Shown here in pieces: positions 52,957 through 63,732 of a DNA stretch of 64,000 nt. Below the pieces are notes generated by a model. It was not told the DNA's origin. It saw only the letters and a program-made list of their open reading frames with translations, and searched no databases. Made by a program: the position numbers and the translations under genes. Source of the DNA: Salimicrobium halophilum. GTDB lineage: Bacteria; Bacillota; Bacilli; Bacillales; Halobacillaceae. The number at the start of each line of letters is the position of its first letter. The stretch's first letter is position 1. Location of the stretch: the NCBI RefSeq assembly GCF_900100295.1, contig NZ_FNEV01000009.1, positions 1-64,000 of the forward strand, written 5' to 3'.

Positions 52957-53027
52957 CGATATCGATCCTTTCCGGAAACCTTACGTTTCTCCTTATATTT
53001 TATCACCCCTACTCCTTTTTGAATAAC

Positions 53028-53054
53028 AAAAAGAACGGGGGATCCCCCGTTCTT
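53028..53054 (-). terminator. Terminator of pfkA-pyk
   Basis: Perfect 24-base palindrome AAGAACGGGGGA/TCCCCCGTTCTT followed by TTTTTG on the minus strand, three bases after the pyk stop. Confidence 0.92.
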
Positions 53055-53057
53055 CGT

Positions 53058-54821
53058 TTATAAAATTCCTGTATGACCTTTGTAAATCTTTCCTTGAGCA
53101 CCGTCGATAGTAATGACGGATTCGTCTTCGATTTTGTCCAGCGCTTCCTCTGTACCGACGATTACAGGAATCCCAAGGCTCAATCCTACGACAGCAGCAT
53201 GCGAAGTAAGTCCGCCTTCGACAGTAACGAGCCCTTTCGCTTTTTCAATCGCGGGCATCATTTCTTTTTCCGTGCCGAATGTTACGAGGATGTCCCCATT
53301 TTCTACACGATTGATGGCATCTTCCGTGTTCTTGGCCACGATGGCACGTCCGGAAGCACTCGATTGACCGATGCCCTGACCGGTAGTCATAACATTACCG
53401 ATAACGTGAACTTTCATAAGGTTTGTCGTTCCGCTCTCCCCGACAGGGACACCGGCAGTGATGATGACACGGTCACCGTGCTCTACAAGACCGGCTTCAA
53501 GACCTTGTTCCACTGCAGATTCGAGCATTTCATCCGTGGACGTCGCGCGTTCTCCCATAATTGCATGCACACCCCATACGAGAGATAACTTGCGATTCAC
53601 TTTCTCATTGGAAGTTACAGCAAGGATCGGGGACTGCGAACGGTATTTAGAAACCATTCTTGCCGTGTGTCCACTTTCCGTAGGTGTGAAGATAGCATCT
53701 ACATCCAGATTGATAGCCGTATGCGTCACGGATTGACTGATAGCGTCGGTGATCGTCATATCCGTATGCTTCGTACGCTCACTCAGAATCGACGCATAAT
53801 CGAGCCCTGTTTCCGTTTTGCTGGCGATGTTCGCCATCGTCTGGACGGACTCTACAGGATAGTCTCCGGCTGCCGTTTCTCCGGACAGCATGATCGCGTC
53901 CGTACCATCAAAAATGGCATTCGCCACATCCGATGCTTCCGCACGTGTCGGACGAGGATTATGCTGCATAGAATCCAGCATCTGTGTTGCAGTGATAACC
54001 GGTTTTCCTGCCTGGTTACACTTCCGGATAAGCTGCTTCTGTACGAGAGGTACATCCTCCGGAGGTATTTCCACACCGAGATCTCCACGTGCGACCATTA
54101 GACCGTCACTCACTTTAAGGATCGCGTCGATGTTGTCCACACCTTCCTGGTTTTCGATCTTTGGAATGATGTGAATGTCAGAAGCATTATTCTTCTCGAG
54201 CAATTCTTTGATTTCCAATACGTCGGAAGCACGACGCACGAAAGAAGCAGCGATGAAATCGACACCCTGCTCTATGCCGAACTCGATATCTTTTGCATCT
54301 TTTTCTGTCATGCCTGGAAGATTCACACTTACGTTCGGTACATTGACGCCTTTTTTACTTTTGATAGGTCCGCTGTTGAGAACCGTTGTTTTAATTTCGT
54401 TGTTCTCTTTGTCTATTTCTTCTACCAGCAGTTCGATGAGTCCGTCATCGAGAAGAATCTTGGATCCCTGATGAACGTCGTCGATCAGACCGGGATACGT
54501 AACGGAAAGACGGGTTTCATCGCCTTCTACAGGGTCCATAGATACATAAAGAGTGGATCCTTTCTCCAGGTGAACTTCTTTTTCTTTCATATCACCAGTA
54601 CGGATCTCCGGACCTTTCGTATCAAGCAGAATCGCTACCGTTTTATCCGCTTCTGCCGATGCTTTCCGGATATTCTGGATACGGGCACCATGTTCTTCGA
54701 AATCCCCGTGTGAAAAGTTAAGACGAGCTACGTTCATACCCGAATCAATCAACTTTTTCAGTACTTCCGGGTTTTCGGATGATGGACCGATTGTACTGAC
54801 AATCTTCGTTTTTCTGAGCAT
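53058..54821 (-). CDS. pyk: Pyruvate kinase
   Basis: Last step of glycolysis, PEP plus ADP to pyruvate and ATP. The 587 residues include the barrel start [13 protein letters not shown], the metal/PEP site [11 protein letters not shown] and [12 protein letters not shown], and the C-terminal domain. As in Bacillus it carries an extra C-terminal PEP-utiliser-like domain (about 475-587) with [21 protein letters not shown], which lacks a phosphotransfer role here as far as is known. AGGAGG before ATG 54821. It follows pfkA by 36 bases with no terminator. Confidence 0.97.
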   Translation of the reverse strand: MLRKTKIVSTIGPSSENPEVLKKLIDSGMNVARLNFSHGDFEEHGARIQNIRKASAEADKTVAILLDTKGPEIRTGDMKEKEVHLEKGSTLYVSMDPVEGDETRLSVTYPGLIDDVHQGSKILLDDGLIELLVEEIDKENNEIKTTVLNSGPIKSKKGVNVPNVSVNLPGMTEKDAKDIEFGIEQGVDFIAASFVRRASDVLEIKELLEKNNASDIHIIPKIENQEGVDNIDAILKVSDGLMVARGDLGVEIPPEDVPLVQKQLIRKCNQAGKPVITATQMLDSMQHNPRPTRAEASDVANAIFDGTDAIMLSGETAAGDYPVESVQTMANIASKTETGLDYASILSERTKHTDMTITDAISQSVTHTAINLDVDAIFTPTESGHTARMVSKYRSQSPILAVTSNEKVNRKLSLVWGVHAIMGERATSTDEMLESAVEQGLEAGLVEHGDRVIITAGVPVGESGTTNLMKVHVIGNVMTTGQGIGQSSASGRAIVAKNTEDAINRVENGDILVTFGTEKEMMPAIEKAKGLVTVEGGLTSHAAVVGLSLGIPVIVGTEEALDKIEDESVITIDGAQGKIYKGHTGIL

Positions 54822-54857
54822 TTGCTATTCCTCCTCTAAGAAAACCTGCTTTTCTTA

Positions 54858-55835
<978 letters not shown>

Positions 55836-55963
55836 TTACTTCTATATCTTTATCCTTCCATCAGGATTTTAAAACAACGTCCCATTCAAATAAGGAGAAG
55901 GACAAGCTTCTCCTTACCACTATATATAAAGCCGATGAGAACGTTACCATTCCCTAAAGATGG

Positions 55964-55992
55964 GAAAAGTCGCACATCTGAAGTGCGACTTA
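55964..55992 (-). terminator. Terminator of accDA
   Basis: Minus-strand AAGTCGCAC, TTCAGAT loop, GTGCGACTTTTCC, about 33 bases after accA. The 150 bases from here to pfkA should hold the pfkA promoter; I could not assign it. Confidence 0.8.
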
Positions 55993-56024
55993 CGAAGTAT
56001 ATACTCCTGATTTAACTGGTTTCA

Positions 56025-56987
56025 TTATATATCACTTGTTGCATATTCGCCAATATTTTTGTATTTCTCATACCGTTTTTCCAAACGCGTTTCCACATCC
56101 AGGGAGCGGAGCGTTTCAAGTTCGGCACGAATAAACGGTTTCAACAGTTCGGCCTGGCGTGAGAAATCTTTGTGTGCTCCCCCCATAATTTCCGGAACGA
56201 GTTCATCGATGATATTCAATTCCTGAAGATCATAGGAAGTGATCTTCATCGATTCAGCTGCCTGTTGTGCATAAGCAGCATCTTTCCAAAGGATAGAGGC
56301 GGCCCCTTCCGGCGAAATGACAGAATAGGTGGCATTCTCGAGCATCAGTATTTTATCACCGATCCCGATACCAAGCGCGCCTCCACTTCCACCTTCACCT
56401 ATAACGACGCAAATGATCGGTACTTCAAGTCCGGCCATTTCCATGAGATTCCTTGCGATCGCTTCGCTCTGACCACGTTCTTCCGCCGCTTTACCCGGAT
56501 AAGCCCCTTTCGTATCGATGAAAGTGATAACTGGTCTGCCGAACTTCTCGGCCTGTTTCATCAATCGAAGTGCCTTCCTGTACCCTTCCGGATGAGGCAT
56601 ACCGAAATTCCTGAATATGTTATCTTTCGTGTCTTTCCCACGCTGATGTCCGATAACTGTGACAGGAAGACCTTCAAACTTAGCTATCCCTCCGATGATT
56701 GCCGGGTCATCTCCGTAAAGCCTATCACCATGCATCTCCATGAAGCCTTCAAACATGTATTTAATATAATCAAATGTAGTCGGACGCTCAGGGTGACGAG
56801 CCATCTGCACACGGTCCCATGGCTTCAGATTCGTATATACGTCATGCTCCAGATTTTCGAGTCGTTCTTCCAATGTACGTATTTCTTCAGAGAGATCTAT
56901 ATCTTTCTCTTCGGTCAGCTTCTTCAATTCCGCTATCTTCTCACGGAGGTCGATAACGGGTCTCTCAAAATCAAGTACGTGCTTCAT
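56025..56987 (-). CDS. accA: Acetyl-CoA carboxylase carboxyltransferase alpha subunit
   Basis: With AccD transfers the carboxyl group from biotin to acetyl-CoA to make malonyl-CoA. From ATG 56987 there are 320 residues with an N-terminal coiled coil ([19 protein letters not shown]) and the crotonase-like core with [20 protein letters not shown] and [19 protein letters not shown] is five to six bases upstream. The ATG lies 17 bases inside the end of accD, so the subunits are translationally coupled. Confidence 0.97.
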   Translation of the reverse strand: MKHVLDFERPVIDLREKIAELKKLTEEKDIDLSEEIRTLEERLENLEHDVYTNLKPWDRVQMARHPERPTTFDYIKYMFEGFMEMHGDRLYGDDPAIIGGIAKFEGLPVTVIGHQRGKDTKDNIFRNFGMPHPEGYRKALRLMKQAEKFGRPVITFIDTKGAYPGKAAEERGQSEAIARNLMEMAGLEVPIICVVIGEGGSGGALGIGIGDKILMLENATYSVISPEGAASILWKDAAYAQQAAESMKITSYDLQELNIIDELVPEIMGGAHKDFSRQAELLKPFIRAELETLRSLDVETRLEKRYEKYKNIGEYATSDI

Positions 56988-57843
56988 CGCTTTCCCCTCC
57001 TGTGCTATGAATATCCAGTACAGCGCCGAGGACATTCCTCAGATCATGTCGGTGAATCACCTGATCCAACTGTCCGTGTTCCAAAAGAAATTCTGAAGTC
57101 TGAAAATCTTTCGGCAGCTTCTCCCTGATCGTCTGTTCAATGATCCTTCTTCCTGCAAACCCGATCAGTGCGCGCGGTTCAGCGAAGTTATAATCTCCAA
57201 GAGAAGCGAAGCTGGCCGAAACCCCACCGGTTGTAGGGTGTGTCATGACGGAGATGAACAAGAGACCCGCCCGGTTGTGACGCTCAAGCGCAATCGATGT
57301 TTTCCCCATCTGCATCAGGCTTACTACTCCCTCCTGCATCCTGGCTCCTCCGGATGCAGTGAAAATGATGAAGGGAAGAGACTGCTTCCTAGCTTCCTCT
57401 ACAGCCCTGGCTATTTTTTCGCCGACGACTGCCCCCATGCTTCCCATACGAAACCTCGAATCCATGACGGCAATCGCTGTTTCTTCACCATCTATCCTGA
57501 CCTTTCCGGTGATGATCGCTTCCTTCAAATTCGTTTTTTCCTTATCTTTCTCGACTTTTTCCTGATAATGGGGGAAATCAAGAATATTTGTCGTTTCTAT
57601 ATTCTGGTCCCACTCTTCAAACGAATCACTGTCAGCTAATTGGTCCACACGTTCATAAGCAGTGATATTGAGATGGTAGTCGCAATGCGCACATACAAAA
57701 AGATTCCGATTCATCTCTTTCCTGTAAAAAATCTTTCCGCACCCCGGGCATTTTTGCATCAGCCCTTCCGGCACCTCTTTCTTGTTTTCCTTGTTCGGTA
57801 TGGATTTATAGCGCTTTTTCTTGCCGAACATATCTTTGAACAT
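56971..57843 (-). CDS. accD: Acetyl-CoA carboxylase carboxyltransferase beta subunit
   Basis: Partner of AccA in malonyl-CoA synthesis. The 290 residues begin with a four-Cys zinc ribbon (CPGC at 32-35 and CAHC at 51-54) that binds acc mRNA in E. coli, followed by the carboxyltransferase core with [12 protein letters not shown] and [19 protein letters not shown] precedes ATG 57843. It follows a GntR-family regulator gene and overlaps accA. Confidence 0.97.
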   Translation of the reverse strand: MFKDMFGKKKRYKSIPNKENKKEVPEGLMQKCPGCGKIFYRKEMNRNLFVCAHCDYHLNITAYERVDQLADSDSFEEWDQNIETTNILDFPHYQEKVEKDKEKTNLKEAIITGKVRIDGEETAIAVMDSRFRMGSMGAVVGEKIARAVEEARKQSLPFIIFTASGGARMQEGVVSLMQMGKTSIALERHNRAGLLFISVMTHPTTGGVSASFASLGDYNFAEPRALIGFAGRRIIEQTIREKLPKDFQTSEFLLEHGQLDQVIHRHDLRNVLGAVLDIHSTGGESDEART

Positions 57844-57880
57844 TCAAAACTCTCCTCTTCTTGGCAGTATCCAAAGAATT

Positions 57881-58489
57881 TCACTTCGTATTATTGAATA
57901 AGCGATGTGCTTCTGTCATTTCTTCCTTTTCCAAAACTTCCATCAATTGCTGGTGCCATTCCTCCGTATACGTCATAGGCTCTACCGTCCGTAAATAAGA
58001 AGTCAGTAAGTGCCATATGGAAAACAGCAGGTGCTGGTTACCGAAGGTGAATAACTGTCTGAAGAACTCATCATGACTTTCGTCCCTGAACGGGAAAAGA
58101 ACCATCATAAGCTCATCCATCTGTTCGTTAGTCAGTCTGCCCATGGATAAGATAATCATTTCTTTCTCCACCATATTTTTTGCTGTACGAAGTTCTTCCG
58201 GTGTTCTGCTTCTATTCAGGATAAACGTGGATAATAACTCCACCATGTGATAGTCTTCGTATTCTTTGAGGAACGTGCCTTCTCCTCTTCGCGTCTCGAT
58301 GAGCCCCAGCAATTCAAGAGCACGCAGGGCTTCCCTGATGGACGAACGTCCCACTTTCAACTGTTCGCTCAACTCTCTTTCCGAAGGGAGTTTATCTCCT
58401 GGCTTCACGCCATTGTTGTCGATGAATTCTTTTAATTTCTGAAGTACTCCTTCGTATACTTTCGTCTTCTCCGGTTCAGAACGAGCCAC
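57881..58489 (-). CDS. GntR/FadR-type transcriptional regulator
   Basis: Winged-helix DNA-binding regulator with a C-terminal FCD ligand domain. The HTH spans PSERELSEQLKVGRSSIREALRALELLGLIETRRGEG, and the C-terminal helical part (about 80-200) is the sensor. The start is uncertain: GTG 58489 (about 12 bases after AAAGGA) gives 202 residues and begins at the conserved part; ATG 58540 or TTG 58552 would add 17-21 residues. It lies between the malic enzyme gene and accD, so it may sense a central metabolite and control those genes. A TGGTCAGACCA palindrome before the malic enzyme gene is a candidate site. Confidence 0.87.
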   Translation of the reverse strand: MARSEPEKTKVYEGVLQKLKEFIDNNGVKPGDKLPSERELSEQLKVGRSSIREALRALELLGLIETRRGEGTFLKEYEDYHMVELLSTFILNRSRTPEELRTAKNMVEKEMIILSMGRLTNEQMDELMMVLFPFRDESHDEFFRQLFTFGNQHLLFSIWHLLTSYLRTVEPMTYTEEWHQQLMEVLEKEEMTEAHRLFNNTK

Positions 58490-58573
58490 AGTTTCAATCG
58501 ATCCTTTCCTTATGTAATAATGTCGTAAACCGACCCCCATCTTCTCCGTCAACGGAAAGAAAATCGAGGTAAG

Positions 58574-58602
58574 CAGAAGGAGAAGGGGCTTTGCCCTCCT
58601 CC
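58574..58602 (-). terminator. GC-rich hairpin after the malic enzyme gene
   Basis: Minus-strand AAGGAGGAGGGC, AAA loop, GCCCCTTCTCCTT, adjoining the stop. It lacks a T run, so it may be a weak terminator, an mRNA-stabilising 3' hairpin, or part of the GntR gene leader. Confidence 0.5.
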
Positions 58603-59841
58603 TTAGTCTTCATCAATGATGGTCAACTGACGTGTTTTTTCTGCAACCTGTTCAGGGTCTACGTGCTTTCGAGCTACGCCTGATTCCATTGCGGCTTTCG
58701 CTACGCTTGCTGCGACTGCAGGTGCTACACGTGGATCGAATGGGGCAGGGATCACGTAATCTTCATTGAGTTCACTTTCGTCCACAAGGCCAGCGATTGC
58801 CTCAGCAGCAGCGATTTTCATCTTTTCATTGATTCGTGTTGCTCTAACATCAAGAGCCCCACGGAAAATGCCCGGAAACGCAAGGACATTGTTCACCTGG
58901 TTCGGGAAATCTGAACGTCCGGTACCGATCACTTTCGCCCCGGCTTCTTTCGCATCTTCAGGCATGATTTCAGGCTCTGGATTGGCCATTGCGAATATAA
59001 TGGAGTCATCGTTCATCTTCTCCACCATTTCTTTCGATAGAAGACCTCCCACAGAAACTCCGATGAACACATCCGTGCCTTCCATGACCTCTTCTAATTT
59101 TCCGGATACTTTATCTTTGTTCGTTATCTTGGCTATCTCGTCTTTCACGTCGTTCATGCCTTCCTGACGCCCTTCGTAGATAGCCCCACGGGAATCACAC
59201 ATGATGATATCCCTCACACCGAAATGGTAAAGGAGTTTGATGATAGCGATCCCTGCAGCTCCAGCACCGTTAGCTACGACTTTAATGTCGGAGAAGGAGC
59301 GCCCTGTTATCTTCAGGGCATTCATAAGACCAGCTACCGTAACGATAGCTGTACCATGCTGGTCATCATGGAAAATAGGTATGTCCGTTTCTTTTTTCAG
59401 ACGATCCTCGATAATGAAACAGTTCGGTGCGGCTATATCTTCAAGATTCACACCGCCGAATGTCGGCTCCATCAATTTGACCGTCTGAACGATTTCATCT
59501 ATGTTACTGGTACTCAAACAAATAGGAAATGCATCTACGCCTGCAAAACTTTTGAACAGGGCGGCTTTCCCTTCCATTACCGGAAGAGAGGCTTCCGCTC
59601 CGATATTCCCGAGACCAAGCACAGCAGAGCCGTCACTTACGACCGCCACCATGTTGCCCTTCATCGTATAATCGAACACGGTTTCTTTATGATCATAGAT
59701 TTCTTTACAAGGTTCAGCGACCCCAGGTGAATAAGCCAGGCTCAAGTCTCTGGCATTCCGGACCGGTACCTTGGGGGTCGTCTCCAATTTCCCCTGATTA
59801 ACTCTGTGGATATGCAACGCTTCATCTCGCAAATTTGACAA
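58603..59841 (-). CDS. ytsJ: NAD(P)-dependent malic enzyme (YtsJ-like)
   Basis: Decarboxylates malate to pyruvate. From TTG 59841 the protein has 412 residues and begins [18 protein letters not shown], as relatives do; AAGGAG is eight bases before this TTG, while the ATG at 59859 is one base from a weaker site. Blocks seen: [27 protein letters not shown] (catalytic Lys and Asp), [12 protein letters not shown] and the Rossmann motif [12 protein letters not shown]. The operator candidate and promoter at 59919-59976 lie upstream. Confidence 0.95.
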   Translation of the reverse strand: MSNLRDEALHIHRVNQGKLETTPKVPVRNARDLSLAYSPGVAEPCKEIYDHKETVFDYTMKGNMVAVVSDGSAVLGLGNIGAEASLPVMEGKAALFKSFAGVDAFPICLSTSNIDEIVQTVKLMEPTFGGVNLEDIAAPNCFIIEDRLKKETDIPIFHDDQHGTAIVTVAGLMNALKITGRSFSDIKVVANGAGAAGIAIIKLLYHFGVRDIIMCDSRGAIYEGRQEGMNDVKDEIAKITNKDKVSGKLEEVMEGTDVFIGVSVGGLLSKEMVEKMNDDSIIFAMANPEPEIMPEDAKEAGAKVIGTGRSDFPNQVNNVLAFPGIFRGALDVRATRINEKMKIAAAEAIAGLVDESELNEDYVIPAPFDPRVAPAVAASVAKAAMESGVARKHVDPEQVAEKTRQLTIIDED

Positions 59842-59918
59842 AAGACCACACTCCTTCATTTCCTTAACATCTATTTACTATCATATATCATTCAGGAACA
59901 GATTCACATCTTTCCGAA

Positions 59919-59934
59919 AGTGGTCAGACCACCT
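59919..59934. promoter_or_regulatory. Palindromic operator candidate before the malic enzyme gene
   Basis: AGTGGTCAGACCACCT contains the perfect 11-base palindrome TGGTC-A-GACCA, resembling TGGTnnnACCA sites bound by FadR-subfamily GntR regulators. It would lie at about +8 to +23 of the transcript from the promoter at 59949-59976. A GntR/FadR-type gene is directly downstream of the malic enzyme gene. Confidence 0.55.
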
Positions 59935-59948
59935 GATTCGACCTCTTA

Positions 59949-59976
59949 ATTATAACAAATCACTATGCCGTGTAAA
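59949..59976 (-). promoter_or_regulatory. Sigma-A promoter of the malic enzyme gene
   Basis: Minus-strand TTTACA (59976-59971), 16 bases, TATAAT (59954-59949), about 15 bases beyond the dnaE stop. Confidence 0.8.
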
Positions 59977-59991
59977 GGTATCCATTTCTTT

Positions 59992-62900
59992 TCATTTCCA
60001 TTTATTACGAATAGCCACCTGTTTCTCTCCGAATTCCTGTTTCAGACGCTTTTCACTGCCCTCTCCGAGAGAAATCTGATGCCCCTCCGGCACTTTATAC
60101 ACCTTCTTTTCATCTTCTACGTAAAAGTACACGTCATAATTTCCCGGGAAATGTTCTGCATGCTCTTTCAGCGTGCCAAGGGCGTGAGGATACTTCTGGT
60201 GAGTGGTTTTGATGAAAACCTCCGTGACCTCCTGCATAGGGCGAATTTTTTGAACCTGAACCTGTTTCTCTCCGTTCCGCTCCTGTATCTTCCCTTGCAT
60301 AATGATGATCATATCCTCTTCAAGCCAATTGCTTACCGTACGATACACTTCCGGAAAAATGACCGCGTCCATTTCATCCTTTTCATCACTGATGGTTAAA
60401 AACGCCATGCTTTCCCCGCGTTTCGTCCGGATTTCTCTGATTTTGTCTATGACGGCTGCGATGTACACCGAGCCTTTCCTTTCTTTCATGGTGCTCAACG
60501 TAAGGATGTTCTTCCTTTCAAGCGCTTTCCGTTCTTCTTCGAGAGGGTGAGAAGAAAGAATCGTGCCGAGCGCTTCCTTTTCAAGATTCAGACGTTTCAA
60601 TGCCGGCAGAGGTGCTTTCGGTACAAGTTCCCCGCTCCACTCATCGAGAAACCCCTTATCCCCACGGAATTCCTTGAACAATTCACTTTGCTCAAGAGCC
60701 TGATCGATACTCGCAAGCAGACTTGCCCGATTTCCATGGTGAACATCAAAGCTTCCTGCTTTGATCAGTGATTCCAATGCATTACGATCCATGAAGCCCG
60801 AACATCTCATGGAGAAATCGAAGAAATCCGAAAAGTATCCGTTTTTCCTTTCGTCTGCAATGGCTTGTCCGACCTTATATCCAATTCCTTTTATCAACAT
60901 GAAACCGAGGATAATAGAGCCGCTTCTGACAAATGCACGTGGGAAGGCTTCGTTGATATAAGGTGGTTTTACGAGCACTCCATCCCTCTTAGCTTCACGT
61001 ACATACCCTGTCAGTTTATCCCTGTCCCCGACAGCCCCGTTCATCAATTCAGCCATAAAATATTCAGGGTAGTGAGCCTTGATATAAGCAAGCCAATACG
61101 AGATATAACTGTATGCTACCGCGTGACTTTTGTTGAATCCATAGTTCGAAAAGCGGATGATCCAATCGAACAACTGTCTGGCTACCTTCTCGTCGTACCC
61201 CCTATCGCTCGCCCCTCGTAAAAATCGATCTTCCTCATTTTCAATCGCATCTCCCTGCTTCTTCCCTACAGCTCTTCGGAACAAGTCCGCTTCTCCCAGA
61301 GAATAGCCGGCAACGACCTGTACAATCTTCATGATCTGCTCCTGATAGACGAGCACCCCGTACGTCTCTTTCAAAATCTCCTTCACCTGTTCATGAGGGT
61401 AGGTGACAGAAGCCTTTCCATGCTTTCGTTCGATGTAATCCGGTATGAACTCCATCGGACCCGGACGATACAAAGCGTTGACCGCCACGATATCTTCGAA
61501 CCTTTCCGGACGCAATTGTCTTAGCACCTTACGCATTCCTCCCGATTCGAGTTGGAAGATTCCGTTCGTTTTCCCCAACGCCAATTGTTCGAATGTATGT
61601 GCATCATTACTCGGGATGATCTCTAGCGAAAAGGATGAATCTTTATATTTCTGTATGTTTTTCTCTACACTTTCCAGAAAAGACAGGTTCCTCAACCCGA
61701 GGAAATCCATCTTCAATAATCCAAGAGCTTCCACATCATGCATCGTCATCTGAGTAAGAAGAGCAGGGCCTTCATGATTCATAAGCCCAGTGAATCGTCT
61801 CAATGGACATTCACTGATCACTACCCCTGCTGCATGGGTAGACATATGCCTCGGCAACCCTTCGATTTTTGATCCGATGCGAAACAATCGTTTCTGCACA
61901 TCAGAATTCCGGATGAATGCCTTCAGGTTCTCCGATTGCTTCACTGTTTCTGTCAGACCAAGGGGTTTGGAAGAAGGGAAATGCTTCAGAATATACGTAA
62001 CGTCTTCCTCCTCCACCCCTAGAGCTTTACCGACTTCCCGAATCGTACTTCTTGAGGCGAAGGTACCGAACGTACAAATTTGTGCTACGTATTCCCTTCC
62101 ATACTTCTCCCTGACGTAGGAAATGACTTCATCTCGACGGTGATCGGAAAAATCGATATCAATATCCGGCATCGAAGAGCGCTCCGGGTTCAAAAACCGC
62201 TCGAACAATAGTCCGTGCTCCAGTGGATCCACCGTGGTGATATCGAGCAGATAAGCGACAATCGATCCAGCAGCAGAACCACGTCCGGGCCCGACTTTGA
62301 TCCCGTTCTTTTTTGCATAAGCTACAAAATCCCAAACGATGAGGAAATAGTCACTGAAGTTACGGGAGGAAATGACCTCCAGTTCATGGTGAAGGCGCTC
62401 CATGGCTTCGTCTCTATTTTCCTGGAACTTCAGCTTCAAAGCATCTTCACAAAGCCTTCTTAAAAATTGATCCGAGCTCTCACCATGTACAGGATAAGCA
62501 GGCAAAAGAGGACGGGACAGCTTCAATTGTACGTTGTTCCCGGACACGATCCGTTCATTATTGATGATCACTTCCGGCCAGTCACGGAAGAAATCCTCCA
62601 CCATTGCAGGGTCGTAAAAGGACGTCACTGTCACAGGGGAAGAACCGCGCTGAAACTTAACTCCCCTGTCCATGGCACGCAAAACTTCATAGGCTTCCCG
62701 GTCCTCCTCATGAAGAAAACGGATATCACTGATCGCAGCGCACCGCATCTGCTCTTCCTTCTCCCATTCTTTCAAATGAGGATGGAGGATCTGCTCCTGT
62801 CTGAAATCCGTAGCCATGACCCCGGCAAAAAGGGAAGAAAATACGGATTCGAAGGAGCGGAACACCGATAACACCTCTTCTTTTCTGCCTTCTACAATCG

Positions 62901-63288
62901 GTTGGGCCATAGGAGTCTCTCTCGTCCGCCATAGTGCCGTCACTTCTTTACCAAGGTCATGGATATCATCGAGTCTCAACCCTTGATGCAATTGGTGTCT
63001 GCTAGTTAGCTCGACAATATTCCCGAATCCCTCCTCTGACTCCGCTATCAGAATGACCGGATAGGCCTCCTCGTTGAAGACAATAGGCAACTCCACGCCG
63101 AGGAGCGGTTTTATACCTCTACCTTTGCATGCCTTATAAAAGGCCAAAAGAGCACTGACACTTTCACGGTCCGAAATACTTGCAGCGCCCATCCCTTTAT
63201 GTACCACCTCTTCTACAAGAGCATTCGTATCAATCGTACTGTCCATGAGACTATAACCGGTGCGCACGCCGATATGGGTATAACTCAT
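59992..63288 (-). CDS. dnaE: DNA polymerase III alpha subunit, DnaE type
   Basis: Second replicative polymerase of Firmicutes, extending RNA primers before PolC. From ATG 63288 there are 1098 residues: a PHP domain (1-200), polymerase core with PGRGSAAGSIVAYLL and catalytic PDIDIDFSDHRRDEV, GNFNKSHAVAYS-like sequence (FSNYGFNKSHAVAY), helix-hairpin-helix region, and OB fold (VYIAAVIDKIREIRTKRGESMAFLTI). The PHP metal residues look degraded: HIGVRTGYS and SISDRESVSA where B. subtilis DnaE has HLQVHSGYS and TDDHVMYGA. AGGAAGG precedes the ATG. Confidence 0.96.
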   Translation of the reverse strand: MSYTHIGVRTGYSLMDSTIDTNALVEEVVHKGMGAASISDRESVSALLAFYKACKGRGIKPLLGVELPIVFNEEAYPVILIAESEEGFGNIVELTSRHQLHQGLRLDDIHDLGKEVTALWRTRETPMAQPIVEGRKEEVLSVFRSFESVFSSLFAGVMATDFRQEQILHPHLKEWEKEEQMRCAAISDIRFLHEEDREAYEVLRAMDRGVKFQRGSSPVTVTSFYDPAMVEDFFRDWPEVIINNERIVSGNNVQLKLSRPLLPAYPVHGESSDQFLRRLCEDALKLKFQENRDEAMERLHHELEVISSRNFSDYFLIVWDFVAYAKKNGIKVGPGRGSAAGSIVAYLLDITTVDPLEHGLLFERFLNPERSSMPDIDIDFSDHRRDEVISYVREKYGREYVAQICTFGTFASRSTIREVGKALGVEEEDVTYILKHFPSSKPLGLTETVKQSENLKAFIRNSDVQKRLFRIGSKIEGLPRHMSTHAAGVVISECPLRRFTGLMNHEGPALLTQMTMHDVEALGLLKMDFLGLRNLSFLESVEKNIQKYKDSSFSLEIIPSNDAHTFEQLALGKTNGIFQLESGGMRKVLRQLRPERFEDIVAVNALYRPGPMEFIPDYIERKHGKASVTYPHEQVKEILKETYGVLVYQEQIMKIVQVVAGYSLGEADLFRRAVGKKQGDAIENEEDRFLRGASDRGYDEKVARQLFDWIIRFSNYGFNKSHAVAYSYISYWLAYIKAHYPEYFMAELMNGAVGDRDKLTGYVREAKRDGVLVKPPYINEAFPRAFVRSGSIILGFMLIKGIGYKVGQAIADERKNGYFSDFFDFSMRCSGFMDRNALESLIKAGSFDVHHGNRASLLASIDQALEQSELFKEFRGDKGFLDEWSGELVPKAPLPALKRLNLEKEALGTILSSHPLEEERKALERKNILTLSTMKERKGSVYIAAVIDKIREIRTKRGESMAFLTISDEKDEMDAVIFPEVYRTVSNWLEEDMIIIMQGKIQERNGEKQVQVQKIRPMQEVTEVFIKTTHQKYPHALGTLKEHAEHFPGNYDVYFYVEDEKKVYKVPEGHQISLGEGSEKRLKQEFGEKQVAIRNKWK

Positions 63289-63340
63289 CGTTTTCACCTT
63301 CCTCTGTCTAGATTTTAACTCAGAAAAACTCAAGCTGTCT

Positions 63341-63369
63341 TCATACGTGACTGCCTGTACACATAAACT
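63341..63369 (+). promoter_or_regulatory. Sigma-E promoter of ytrHI
   Basis: TCATACG (63341-63347), 14 bases, CATAAACT (63362-63369) fits the mother-cell sigma-E pattern KMATATT-N14-CATACAMT. ytrH and ytrI are sigma-E genes in B. subtilis, and the start codon is 31 bases downstream. Confidence 0.75.
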
Positions 63370-63399
63370 GACAACAATAAGAAGAAACGGGGAATTTGC

Positions 63400-63732
63400 A
63401 TGGAAGAACGATTGATCATTTCTATGATCCAGTGTTACTTCGTTGCATTCGGAGTGATTGTCGGTGGGAGTGTAATTGGCAGTATAGGGAGTTTTTTTAC
63501 AGGAGAAGCGCCTTTGACGGATATGTTCCGATTAGCGAGAGGGCTTCGCATCTGGGCGATCGTCGCAGCCATCGGAGGAACATTTGATGCCATCAGCAAT
63601 TTTGAAAGAGGGATCTTCGAGGGTTCTACGTTTGATGTGTTCAAGCAGTTCATCATCATCGTTTCAGCCATGGGCGGGGTACAGACAGCCCTCCTTTTCA
63701 TGGAATGGCTCATAGGAAAGGAAGTAACATAA
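63400..63732 (+). CDS. ytrH: Sporulation membrane protein YtrH
   Basis: Small membrane protein needed for efficient sporulation in B. subtilis. The 110 residues have three hydrophobic segments (about 5-34, 46-62 and 80-105) and the conserved FFTGEAPLTDMFRLARGLRIWAIV region. CGGGGA precedes ATG 63400. A sigma-E promoter lies upstream. It is divergent from dnaE, and the ytrI start codon follows its stop without a gap. Confidence 0.92.
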   Translation: MEERLIISMIQCYFVAFGVIVGGSVIGSIGSFFTGEAPLTDMFRLARGLRIWAIVAAIGGTFDAISNFERGIFEGSTFDVFKQFIIIVSAMGGVQTALLFMEWLIGKEVT

